A stretch of 9,777 bases of DNA, from the NCBI GenBank assembly GCA_964394395.1, contig CAYMWV010000133.1:1-9777 (forward strand). Reading direction: 5' to 3'. Positions 1-6,675 of this stretch are shown one piece after another (positions within the stretch are counted from its first letter, which is position 1; every line of letters begins with the position of its first letter). The notes below the pieces were generated by a model that saw nothing but the letters and a program-made list of their open reading frames with translations, searched no databases and had not been told where the DNA came from. The position numbers were made by a program, and so were the translations under genes. Source of the DNA: Sediminispirochaeta sp964394395. GTDB lineage: Bacteria; Spirochaetota; Spirochaetia; DSM-16054; Sediminispirochaetaceae.

Positions 1-52
1 GCCGCATCTCAAGAACAGCCTTGCCTTGATCCATATCTTCAATTCTCCCCAT
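1..52 (-). CDS. ABC transporter ATP-binding protein, N-terminal fragment (nucleoside uptake)
   Basis: Only the first 17 codons are inside the window; the gene runs off the left edge. The start is an ATG at 50-52, preceded by an AGGAGAG ribosome binding site at 63-69. The peptide reads M-G-R-I-E-D-M-D-Q-G-K-A-V-L-E-M-R. The V-L-E-M-R ending is how many sugar/nucleoside ABC ATPases (NupA/YufO, RbsA-like) open just before their first A-loop strand. A second in-frame ATG at 32-34 is an alternative start. The gene lies 45 nt downstream of the second permease in a bmp-permease-permease operon that otherwise lacks an ATPase, so this is the expected missing subunit, probably with two nucleotide-binding domains. 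The identification rests on context plus a short N-terminus, because no Walker motif is visible. Confidence 0.72.
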   Translation of the reverse strand, partial: MGRIEDMDQGKAVLEMR

Positions 53-97
53 CTAAGCACCTCTCTCCTTTAGCTCTTCTTTAACAATCTTTCACCT

Positions 98-1012
98 TTA
101 CTTCAGATAGGGTTTTCCCCTGGCCGCCGGACCTTTTGCTTTTCCAACAACACCAATCAGAGCTGCTATGGTAAGCACATAGGGAACCATCAGTAGAAAT
201 TGATATGGAACCTCCGTCCCTGATGCCTGGAGTCGAAACTGCAGCGCATCCCCAGCTCCAAAAATAAGAGCGGCAATTAAAATCCCCCGGGGCCTCCATT
301 TTCCGAATACCACCGCCGCAAGGGCGATAAACCCCCTTCCGGAAATCATGTTCTCGGTAAAAAAACTCAAGAGTCCCAGGCTTACATAGGATCCTGCCAG
401 TCCCAGAAAAAGACCACTCACCAAAATAGTCCCGTAGCGAACCAGATACACATTTATTCCCAGAGTGTCACATGCTTGGGGATGTTCTCCGGTAGCCCGA
501 ATCTTCAGTCCGATATTAGTTTTGAAGAGAATGAAATGGACAACCGGGACCAAGGCGATGGCCACATAGACCAGGAGCTTCTGCTGGAAAAAGGCCTCTC
601 CAAGAAAGGGGATCTTCTCCAAAAGAGGAATAGGCACAATTTCATAAGCATCCAACTTTGGAGGAGTAGTGCTGAGTCCAAAGAGCACCCGACCAATACT
701 GGTACTCAATCCCAGACCCAGTACATTGAGTCCGGCGCCGACTACAATCTGATCGGCGTAAAGGCTTACAGTCAGATAGGCGAAGATAAGCGCTATTAAA
801 GCGCCGCTCAACATGGCAACAAGCGCCCCGGCCCACACATTTCCAAAGAGGAATGTTCCTGCAGCCCCTGCCAGTGCTCCTATGAGCAGGATTCCCTCCG
901 CACCGATATTGACCAGACCAGCCCTCTCACTGAATAGCATACCAAGAGCAGCAAGAAGGATGGGGGTCATGGTTCTTAAATCCGCTGCGATAAACTCCAT
1001 GATCCAATTCAT
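98..1012 (-). CDS. Nucleoside ABC transporter permease (NupC/YufQ/RnsD type)
   Basis: This 304-residue inner-membrane permease is the second of a heterodimeric pair that would form the channel of a Bmp-dependent nucleoside importer. It is almost entirely hydrophobic, with about eight to nine membrane segments. It carries the family signature E-R-A-G-L-V-N-I-G-A-E-G near residue 30. A cytoplasmic coupling-loop motif of the form G-L-K-I-R-A-T-G-E-H-P-x-A near residues 168-180 would contact the ATPase. Length is normal for the family. The start codon overlaps the stop of the upstream permease as ATGA (1009-1012), implying translational coupling; a second Met at codon 5 is possible. The stop is TAA at 98-100. 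The substrate (purine nucleoside, nucleobase or similar) is inferred from the family and the Bmp-type binding protein, not proven. Confidence 0.93.
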   Translation of the reverse strand: MNWIMEFIAADLRTMTPILLAALGMLFSERAGLVNIGAEGILLIGALAGAAGTFLFGNVWAGALVAMLSGALIALIFAYLTVSLYADQIVVGAGLNVLGLGLSTSIGRVLFGLSTTPPKLDAYEIVPIPLLEKIPFLGEAFFQQKLLVYVAIALVPVVHFILFKTNIGLKIRATGEHPQACDTLGINVYLVRYGTILVSGLFLGLAGSYVSLGLLSFFTENMISGRGFIALAAVVFGKWRPRGILIAALIFGAGDALQFRLQASGTEVPYQFLLMVPYVLTIAALIGVVGKAKGPAARGKPYLK

Positions 1013-2076
1013 TCCTCTTCCTCCTCCTTCAGGGCCGCCACAATTTTCACCCTCCTGGACCGGGTTTCAAAGAAGCTTCTTCCCACTACAAAGAGGATCA
1101 CCAGAGCCTGCATAATGGCAATGACCGATACTGGCACCTTAGCGAGCATCTGCATCATGTTTGATCCCGCCCGGAGAACTCCGAACAGGAGGCCTGAGAG
1201 AAGAATCCCGAGGGGTGAGTTCCGCCCCAGTAAAGCTACTGCGATCCCATCAAAACCGTAGCCTGGAGAAAAATTCTGAAATAGCCGGTACTGGACTCCC
1301 AGTATCTCCGAAGCACCGGCAAGTCCGGCAAAACCGCCAGCCATAAACATCGCCAAAAGGCTTGACCGGTTGCTGTTTATTCCCGCATACCTGGCCGCTT
1401 CAGGGTTCATCCCCACAACCCGCATCTCATACCCGGTGCTTGTCTTCCAGAGAAAGAGAAAGAAAAAAAGCAGTCCCAGGAGGGCCAGGAAGAAACCAAG
1501 ATGGAATCGGGTTCCGTCTATGAGCCTCGGAAGTTGAGCCCCTGGAGCAACCAGACTTGTTTGAGGAAACTCTCCCTTTGGTTCCTTCATCGGTCCAGTA
1601 ACTAGAAAGCTGATAAAATGGATGGCGATATAATTGAGCATAATGGTAGTAATAATTTCACTGGCTCCGAAACGGACCTTAAACCAGCCAGCCAAAGCTC
1701 CCCAGATACCTCCGCCCAGGATACCGGCAAAAAGGGCAAGCAGAAGATGGATTCCCGGAGGAAGAAAGTCCCAATATATTCCCACTGCGGTGGAGAAAAA
1801 CCCACCCATATAGAGCTGCCCTTCCGCACCGATATTGATAAGACCACACCGTTTTGCTACTGCAAAACTTAAACCGGTAAAAATGAGGGGGACCGATTTT
1901 ACCAACGTTTCAGTTACCGATTTTACGCTCCCCAGAGATCCTCTGGCCAAGCTTGTGTAAGCTCTGATAGGATTGAAGCCTAATAAATAGATCACAATCC
2001 CTCCAAAAAGAAGGGCAAAAAATATGGCAAGCCCCGGTGAGGCAGCTTTGGAGAAATCCAGGTCACCCTTTTTCAT
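1009..2076 (-). CDS. Nucleoside ABC transporter permease (NupB/YufP/RnsC type)
   Basis: This 355-residue permease is the larger member of the pair. It has a long first membrane helix (about 15-35), the conserved G-L-I-N-I-G-A-E-G-Q-L-Y-M-G-G motif near residues 78-92, and an EAA-like cytoplasmic loop reading G-Y-E-M-R-V-V-G-M-N-P-E-A-A-R-Y-A-G-I. The C-terminus is a short acidic tail of consecutive glutamates. The ATG at 2074-2076 follows the stop of the iron-sulfur gene by only 3 nt, and the GAGGTAAGAG just upstream is a usable ribosome binding site lying within the end of that gene. Together with the next gene it should form the transmembrane part of a purine/nucleoside importer. The specific substrate cannot be read from the sequence. 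Confidence 0.93.
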   Translation of the reverse strand: MKKGDLDFSKAASPGLAIFFALLFGGIVIYLLGFNPIRAYTSLARGSLGSVKSVTETLVKSVPLIFTGLSFAVAKRCGLINIGAEGQLYMGGFFSTAVGIYWDFLPPGIHLLLALFAGILGGGIWGALAGWFKVRFGASEIITTIMLNYIAIHFISFLVTGPMKEPKGEFPQTSLVAPGAQLPRLIDGTRFHLGFFLALLGLLFFFLFLWKTSTGYEMRVVGMNPEAARYAGINSNRSSLLAMFMAGGFAGLAGASEILGVQYRLFQNFSPGYGFDGIAVALLGRNSPLGILLSGLLFGVLRAGSNMMQMLAKVPVSVIAIMQALVILFVVGRSFFETRSRRVKIVAALKEEEEE

Positions 2077-2079
2077 CTC

Positions 2080-2577
2080 TTACCTCGAATTGTCGGTATT
2101 ATGCTTCGCTAAATACTGAACCGCAAGTTTAACTGCGTCAACTATTTTTACATACCCGGTACAACGGCAGATCTGACCAGATAGGTGGCTGCGGATCGTC
2201 TCCTCTTCCGGGTTCGAATACCGGGAAAGCAGATCAATCACCGCAATTACCATTCCAGGGGTGCAGAAACCGCATTGGATTGCTCCGGCATCAATAAAGG
2301 CATGCTGAACCGGATGTAGAGCGCCATCCGGTCCTGCAATGCCTTCAATTGTTGTTACAGACTTACCGTCCACCCGAAAAGCGGGAATGGTGCAGGAGTT
2401 AACTCCCCGGCCGTCAATCAGAACCTTGCAGGAACCACAATCGCCGGTTTCACAACCTGCTTTAGTCCCAGTAAGATGCAAATCTTCCCTAAGGACCTTC
2501 AAAAGAGTCCGGTTCTTCGGTACCTCAAGTTCATATAGGGTCCCGTTTACGGTGAGCTTAATCTTCTCCATCTCCAT
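2080..2577 (-). CDS. [2Fe-2S] subunit of a xanthine dehydrogenase-type molybdenum hydroxylase (XdhC/CoxS-like)
   Basis: This 165-residue protein is the electron-transfer small subunit of the xanthine dehydrogenase/CO dehydrogenase family. The plant-type ferredoxin cluster is complete: C42, C47, C50 (G-C-E-T-G-D-C-G-S-C) and C62. The second, helical-domain cluster is also complete: C102 and C105 (Q-C-G-F-C-T-P-G-M) and C137 and C139 (I-C-R-C-T-G-Y). It would pass electrons between the Mo cofactor of a large subunit and an FAD subunit or other acceptor. Neither partner is encoded in the window; they may lie beyond the left edge or elsewhere. The gene sits 14 nt after the Bmp binding protein and 3 nt before the permeases, so it is an integral part of the transporter operon. 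The second ATG (2569-2571) is a likely alternative start, because AGGGA lies 6 nt upstream of it but directly abuts the first. Confidence 0.95.
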   Translation of the reverse strand: MEMEKIKLTVNGTLYELEVPKNRTLLKVLREDLHLTGTKAGCETGDCGSCKVLIDGRGVNSCTIPAFRVDGKSVTTIEGIAGPDGALHPVQHAFIDAGAIQCGFCTPGMVIAVIDLLSRYSNPEEETIRSHLSGQICRCTGYVKIVDAVKLAVQYLAKHNTDNSR

Positions 2578-2591
2578 TCCCTGGGACGTTG

Positions 2592-3572
2592 TTATGGCCG
2601 GGTCTTCACTTCGCCACGACCCACTACACCTTTAATCTCATCGAGCCGAGCCTTTACATCATCGGAAACCTTGTTTTCAAATCCGTGCCAGGGTGAAAGG
2701 AAAACAGCGCCTTCGTTCACACCTAGCCGATACACTTTCTGTTCCAGGGTTCCATCTTCCAGTTTCTCAAAAGCAAAGGTAAATAGCACAGGGATACTCT
2801 TCTCTACACTCACCACCACCGTATCTGGAGCAACAGAGTTCTGATCCTGATTCGATCCAATAGCCAAGACTCCTTTCTCCTTACAAGCTTCGATTGAGCC
2901 AAGCCCCGCCTGGTTTGCAATCGCACCTACCAGATCTGCACCGTTGCCAATCATTGCCAAGGCGGTCTCTTTTGCCTTCGCCACATCGTCAAAGCTTCCT
3001 GTCAGGGTACTGAGTACTTCAATATCGGGATTAACATATTTGGCACCCAGCATATAGCCATCCACCGCCTGTTTGATCGGGGGAATTTCTACACCGCCAA
3101 TAACACCGACCGTACCGGTTTTTGTCAACAGCGCAGCGATAGCTCCCATCATAAAGCCCTGCTGATCATCACCCACCTGAACACAGGCGACATTGGGCTC
3201 TTTGGGGGCGTTTCCATTAATGATGATAAACTGAATATCGGTATAATCCTCAGATACCGCATGAATGGCATCGGTAAACTGGCTGCCGTGGCCAAAAATG
3301 ATGTCATAGCCAAGCTCAGCATAACTCCGGAATACATCCTCCATGTCACTAGTTCCTACGCTTTCGGCATAGGAAACTTCGGCGCTGTACTCATTCTCGA
3401 TCATCATCAAGCCTTCATAGGCCGACGCACTCCATCCGTTATCGCTAATGGGACCGGGAAGGGCGAGCCCAACCTTCATTGTCTTTTCCCCTGTACTTTC
3501 TTGGGCTCCCCCTGCGAAGAGTCCAAAACTCACCAATAAAAGCACCAGAACCAAAAATCCTCTTTTTCTCAT
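2592..3572 (-). CDS. Bmp/PnrA-family nucleoside-binding protein, first gene of the importer operon
   Basis: This 326-residue periplasmic solute-binding protein of the basic membrane protein family is relative to the PnrA purine-nucleoside receptor of Treponema. Residues 1-20 form a basic-then-hydrophobic signal peptide ending L-F-A before G-G-A-Q-E-S. There is no lipobox cysteine, so cleavage by signal peptidase I is predicted rather than lipidation. Family landmarks include G-L-A-L-P-G-P-I-S-D-N-G-W at about 35-47, I-F-G-H-G-S-Q-F near 92-99 and G-S-N-Q-D-Q in the C-terminal half. Length is normal. The ATG is preceded by an excellent AAGGAGG (3578-3584). It delivers ligand to the two permeases downstream. 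Purine nucleosides are the best guess from the family and from the adjacent xanthine dehydrogenase-type subunit. Confidence 0.93.
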   Translation of the reverse strand: MRKRGFLVLVLLLVSFGLFAGGAQESTGEKTMKVGLALPGPISDNGWSASAYEGLMMIENEYSAEVSYAESVGTSDMEDVFRSYAELGYDIIFGHGSQFTDAIHAVSEDYTDIQFIIINGNAPKEPNVACVQVGDDQQGFMMGAIAALLTKTGTVGVIGGVEIPPIKQAVDGYMLGAKYVNPDIEVLSTLTGSFDDVAKAKETALAMIGNGADLVGAIANQAGLGSIEACKEKGVLAIGSNQDQNSVAPDTVVVSVEKSIPVLFTFAFEKLEDGTLEQKVYRLGVNEGAVFLSPWHGFENKVSDDVKARLDEIKGVVGRGEVKTRP

Positions 3573-3577
3573 TCTTT

Positions 3578-3584
3578 CCTCCTT
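3578..3584 (-). promoter_or_regulatory. Strong ribosome binding site of the bmp gene
   Basis: The minus strand reads AAGGAGG with about 5 nt to the ATG at 3570-3572. It fixes the start of the binding-protein gene and contrasts with the lack of such a site before the divergent gene. Confidence 0.85.
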
Positions 3585-3588
3585 GTAA

Positions 3589-3602
3589 GTTTAACGTTTA
3601 AC
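3589..3602 (-). repeat. Tandem GTTTAAC repeat in the bmp leader, possible operator
   Basis: On the plus strand GTTTAAC occurs twice in direct succession (3589-3595, 3596-3602), and the 14-mer is also an imperfect palindrome around AACGTT. It falls just downstream of the predicted transcription start (about 3608) of the transporter operon, a usual place for a repressor site. The regulator is unknown and chance is possible. Confidence 0.35.
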
Positions 3603-3614
3603 CTTTACTTTACC

Positions 3615-3644
3615 ATTCTAATCGCAAATAGTGGACTCCGTCAA
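3615..3644 (-). promoter_or_regulatory. Sigma-70-like promoter of the nucleoside transporter operon
   Basis: On the minus strand a -35 box TTGACG (3639-3644) and a -10 box TAGAAT (3615-3620) are separated by 18 bp; each matches consensus at five of six positions. The predicted start near 3608 gives a leader of about 36 nt, too short for a purine riboswitch, so none is proposed. Confidence 0.7.
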
Positions 3645-3679
3645 TTTCTTTTTCCCCTTTTCCTCCTTTTACAACATAC

Positions 3680-3708
3680 TTTACAGAGTTCACAGGAAGA
3701 GCTATCAT
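3680..3708 (+). promoter_or_regulatory. Sigma-70-like promoter of the membrane-protein/glycosyltransferase pair
   Basis: TTTACA (3680-3685) and TATCAT (3703-3708) are separated by 17 bp, each one mismatch from consensus. Transcription would start at about 3714-3716, that is one to three bases before the ATG at 3717. The message would then be essentially leaderless. Confidence 0.55.
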
Positions 3709-3716
3709 CCTCCCCT

Positions 3717-4580
3717 ATGCGGGGCGAATACATTGCTTCTCTCATAGGTCTTCTCGCCACAAGCCAGATTCACATCTCAAAGGGGCTGCAGCGCTACGGG
3801 ATTGAAGGTTTCCGACAGGCATCTTCCTTTAGCAGCCCCAAAAAGCGGCGCTCCCGGAAACAGCTCTACGTAGGCGCCATCGTTCTCAATAACGCTGCCT
3901 TTTTCTGGGTGCTGTTAGCCAATCTCTTTGCAGACCCTGCGGCCTACACCAGCATGTTCGGTTTCGGCCTGATTATTCTGATGCTCTTTTCGGAAAAGAT
4001 TTTAAAGGAAAAGGTGGGCCATATTCGCCATGTTGGGGCTATCCTGCTCGGGGTCGGGACCTTTTTCCTCGGTTGGGCCGCTGGACAGAATAAGGGGGGT
4101 ACCGGGGACGCTTCCATTATGGCCCACATTGATCTGGAAAAACTCTTTATCTTCATTCTCCTTTTTTATACTTGCTTACTCCTCCTTTTGTTGATTGCCC
4201 GATGGAAACAGGTGGGTTCCGGCATCCTCGGGGGAATTATCGGTATTATTACCGGTTCATCCGGCGCTCTTGACCCGATCATTAAAGCGGTATCCCAGCA
4301 TTACGGCGGCCGTTCTGGGCTGCTCCCCTCCTCAGCTTTCGGGTGGCTGCTCTTTCTGGGAAGTTTTCTCTTCGGAGCCATCGCCCTCGGGCTTACCCAG
4401 GCGGGGTTCGCATGGAAAATGCGGGCTACCGTGGTGGTTCCCTTTCACAACATGTCCCTGATTCTCCTTCCCCTTCTCCTGCTCTCCCTCACCCTTCCGG
4501 GATATTCACTCTCCCTTCTTCATATCCCGGGACTACTTCTGGTGGGGCTTGGAATGGTTTTATTATTCATTTTTACATAG
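3717..4580 (+). CDS. Multipass membrane protein, NIPA/EamA (DMT-superfamily)-like
   Basis: This 287-residue integral membrane protein has about eight to nine hydrophobic segments (roughly 3-20, 50-70, 78-95, 104-121, 142-162, 166-182, 205-228, 240-258, 264-286). The opening half, with an N-terminal helix followed by L-Q-R-Y-G, a basic loop (K42-K48) and a second repeat ending in S-E-K-I-L-K-E-K near 92-99, resembles NIPA-type magnesium transporter-like and other drug/metabolite-transporter proteins. In those, a conserved glutamate in the fourth helix precedes the next segment. I judge this by topology and pattern, so substrate and direction are unknown. A glycosyltransferase-like gene follows after 42 nt and probably belongs to the same transcript. 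There is no good ribosome binding site: AGGAAGAG ends about 17 nt before the ATG, and the predicted transcription start is almost at the ATG. No upstream in-frame start was seen. Confidence 0.7.
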   Translation: MRGEYIASLIGLLATSQIHISKGLQRYGIEGFRQASSFSSPKKRRSRKQLYVGAIVLNNAAFFWVLLANLFADPAAYTSMFGFGLIILMLFSEKILKEKVGHIRHVGAILLGVGTFFLGWAAGQNKGGTGDASIMAHIDLEKLFIFILLFYTCLLLLLLIARWKQVGSGILGGIIGIITGSSGALDPIIKAVSQHYGGRSGLLPSSAFGWLLFLGSFLFGAIALGLTQAGFAWKMRATVVVPFHNMSLILLPLLLLSLTLPGYSLSLLHIPGLLLVGLGMVLLFIFT

Positions 4581-4622
4581 AATTTTAGCACGTTTCTCAC
4601 ACATCGGGTTCATACTGATAAT

Positions 4623-5636
4623 ATGAGAATAGGAATTTCCATTAACGGCGAAGGAAAAGGTCATGTTACCCGGATGATTGCCCTATCCCGGTACCTGACG
4701 GAGAAACATGAGCTCTTCTTCTGGGCTCCCGATTCGATTGCACCAATTCTTCAAAAAGCGTTACCGGATGCGCTTATTATGCCGGTTCCCCTCTTGAAGA
4801 TCGTGATGAACCAGCTGAAGATTGATATCATCCGAACCAGCATTGACAATTTTCCTCATATCGTTCAAACCCCTGCAACAGTAAAGCAGATGAGCGATCA
4901 GATGCAGCTTTTACGACTGGACGGTCTTTTGAGTGATTTTGAACCGTACTCAACCTGGGCCGCCAGAATAGCAGCGCTTCCAATCCTGCAGCTCAACCAC
5001 CCCGGGGTGGTATTGAAAGCGCTGTCCCTTATGCCCGATGCGGTGGTAAGCAAGGTTGTTGCGAGTTCCATGATCGGCGACTACGATGAGATGATTATCA
5101 GCTCTTTTTATGGTGGTGATGTTGGCCCCATTCTGCGAAAAGAGATTCTCCAGGCAAAAACGCACAGCCGTGCTGGAGAGCATATTGTCGTCTATGTGCG
5201 CGATTTCATGAGGGAGCAGGTTGTCTCAGCTCTTCGCTCCGCCACAAACCGGGAAATACGCCTCTTCCCGAGCGAAGAGCACGATTTTATAGAGTCCTTT
5301 GCAAGCTGTGCGGGGATCGTAGCAAGCGCTGGTCACCAGATGAGCAGCGAAGCGCTCTACCTGAAAAAACCGATTCTCTCAATTCCTATAGAAGGGCAGT
5401 TTGAACAGCGCCTGAACGCAATCATGATAAACCGCAGCGGCAGGGGAATCTACGGCCGGGTGGAGACCATGGAAAACGACAGCAGATACTTTTTCCGGGA
5501 ACTGCCCTCAATCACAGAACGGTGTGGTGAACCGGCTCCAGAGGGTTACTGCTTCGACGACCAGGGGGCGCGGGCCGCTTTCCTGACGGAGCAGTTTTTC
5601 CGGACCGGAGGTCTTCCCCTGGCCAAGAAGGCGTGA
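4623..5636 (+). CDS. GT-B-fold glycosyltransferase-like protein (MJ1255/UDP-sugar transferase type)
   Basis: This 337-residue cytoplasmic protein has a GT-B architecture. The N-terminal half opens with G-I-S-I-N-G-E-G-K-G-H-V-T-R (4-17), the glycine-rich loop found at the start of MurG/UDP-glucuronosyltransferase-like enzymes, and continues with S-D-F-E-P-Y-S (104-110) and Q-L-N-H-P (123-127). The C-terminal donor half contains V-A-S-A-G-H-Q-M-S-S-E-A-L-Y-L-K-K-P (233-250) followed by a P-I-E-G-Q-F-E-Q motif (255-262), the usual nucleotide-sugar-binding region. Acceptor and sugar are unknown. The start is supported because the conserved loop begins within the first ten residues, yet no Shine-Dalgarno sequence precedes it. 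The membrane protein ends 42 nt upstream, so a shared transcript and a role in cell-surface glycoconjugates or glycolipids are reasonable inferences only. Confidence 0.82.
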   Translation: MRIGISINGEGKGHVTRMIALSRYLTEKHELFFWAPDSIAPILQKALPDALIMPVPLLKIVMNQLKIDIIRTSIDNFPHIVQTPATVKQMSDQMQLLRLDGLLSDFEPYSTWAARIAALPILQLNHPGVVLKALSLMPDAVVSKVVASSMIGDYDEMIISSFYGGDVGPILRKEILQAKTHSRAGEHIVVYVRDFMREQVVSALRSATNREIRLFPSEEHDFIESFASCAGIVASAGHQMSSEALYLKKPILSIPIEGQFEQRLNAIMINRSGRGIYGRVETMENDSRYFFRELPSITERCGEPAPEGYCFDDQGARAAFLTEQFFRTGGLPLAKKA

Positions 5637-5763
5637 TCGAGCGCCATCCTTTCTCTCTTCTCTCGCCATCCCTTCTCACCATTACTTGCCCGGGGTTATC
5701 CGCTTTTCTCTTGCCCATTTTCTTCATCTGGGATACCGTTTTTCCAAGTTCATGGAGGCTTGA

Positions 5764-6675
5764 ATGACCGTATCAATAGAGAAATCAGAATGTACCTTCT
5801 GCGGACTCTGTGCCAGGGAATGCCCCGCCACAGCTATCCTGATAGACAAGGATTCATCAAAGGCAAGCATCAGGCGGAATCTGTGCATACAGTGCAGCCA
5901 CTGTGGGATGGTCTGTCCGGTCGATGCAGTCAGGGTGGATGGTCGGCGGCTGCCTCCCTATCCGGAAGGGGCAAGAGGGAACGAATTCTACCCCGGCGGT
6001 AGTGACAAATCCCACGGGCCCGACAAGGGTAATCAAGGTCTGCAAAAAGAACTCATTCAGCACCTTATCTTGAGTAAGCGTTCGATACGGAGCTACCGCA
6101 AGGAGCCCCTGAAGGAAGATGATCTTGATGCCATTTTAAGAGCTGGAGAGATGAGCCCCACCGCAAGTAACAGCTGCCAGGTAGAAGCCCATATTCTGCA
6201 GGGAGCAGAGGTAGCAAAAGCTGCCACTTTCATAGCCGCTGCACTCTTAAAACCGGTAACCATTATCGCAACCGCCCCGGGCAGACTCCTTTTTAAACTC
6301 CTCGGCCTGGGTCGGTACGCCCGAAAAGATGTGGTCCAACGGTTCAGGCGCTCCCTGCTTGATACGGTGCAGGGAAATCAGGATGTACTCTTCTTCAGAG
6401 CCCCGGCACTTATTATTCTCACCTACAAGAAACAGTTGAGTCGCTTTGGCAGAACCGACTGCGCTATTGCCGGCCAGAACATGATGTTAAGCGCTCACAG
6501 CAGGGGAATCGGCTCCTGCATGATCGGCTTTGCCGAAGCTGCCCTCTGGAACAAATCCCAGCGAAAACAGCTGGGTGTCCCTACAGAGCGGAGAATAGGT
6601 CTCATTTTTACTCTGGGCTACAGCGATCAACGTTACCTGCGTTACCCGGTTCGGAAAAGGTTTTCCCGGGATTAG
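5764..6675 (+). CDS. Ferredoxin-nitroreductase fusion protein
   Basis: This 303-residue protein fuses a bacterial two-[4Fe-4S] ferredoxin to an FMN-dependent nitroreductase. The ferredoxin motifs are complete: C10, C13, C16, C20 (C-T-F-C-G-L-C-A-R-E-C-P) and C41, C44, C47, C51 (C-I-Q-C-S-H-C-G-M-V-C-P). A loose Gly/Pro-rich linker (about 60-92) leads to the nitroreductase start R-S-I-R-S-Y-R (106-112), the usual FMN phosphate-binding arginines. Late landmarks are the G-I-G-S-C-M-I-G segment and the closing G-Y-S-D. Such fusions are common in strict anaerobes and probably reduce a small organic substrate with ferredoxin-derived electrons; the substrate is unknown. The ATG at 5764 has a good GGAGG (5754-5758) 5 nt upstream. 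Its TAG stop overlaps the stop codon of the convergent gene. Confidence 0.93.
   Translation: MTVSIEKSECTFCGLCARECPATAILIDKDSSKASIRRNLCIQCSHCGMVCPVDAVRVDGRRLPPYPEGARGNEFYPGGSDKSHGPDKGNQGLQKELIQHLILSKRSIRSYRKEPLKEDDLDAILRAGEMSPTASNSCQVEAHILQGAEVAKAATFIAAALLKPVTIIATAPGRLLFKLLGLGRYARKDVVQRFRRSLLDTVQGNQDVLFFRAPALIILTYKKQLSRFGRTDCAIAGQNMMLSAHSRGIGSCMIGFAEAALWNKSQRKQLGVPTERRIGLIFTLGYSDQRYLRYPVRKRFSRD

Noticed and set aside
3573..3640. Purine riboswitch in front of the nucleoside transporter operon
   Set aside because: The predicted leader is only about 36 nt and shows no three-way-junction consensus; an aptamer of this class needs roughly 70 nt or more.
5632..5647. Stem-loop terminator after the glycosyltransferase-like gene
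   Set aside because: GGCG/CGCC gives only a 4-bp stem and there is no T-tract after it.
5686..5739. Promoter directly before the nitroreductase gene
   Set aside because: Two TTGCCC hexamers (5686-5691, 5711-5716) look like -35 boxes, but the hexamers 17 bp downstream match TATAAT poorly, so no promoter is called.
6653..6666. Intrinsic terminator at the end of the nitroreductase gene
   Set aside because: The hairpin has a short A/T-rich stem with a two-base turn and is followed by CGGGATTAG rather than a run of T, so it does not fit a terminator.
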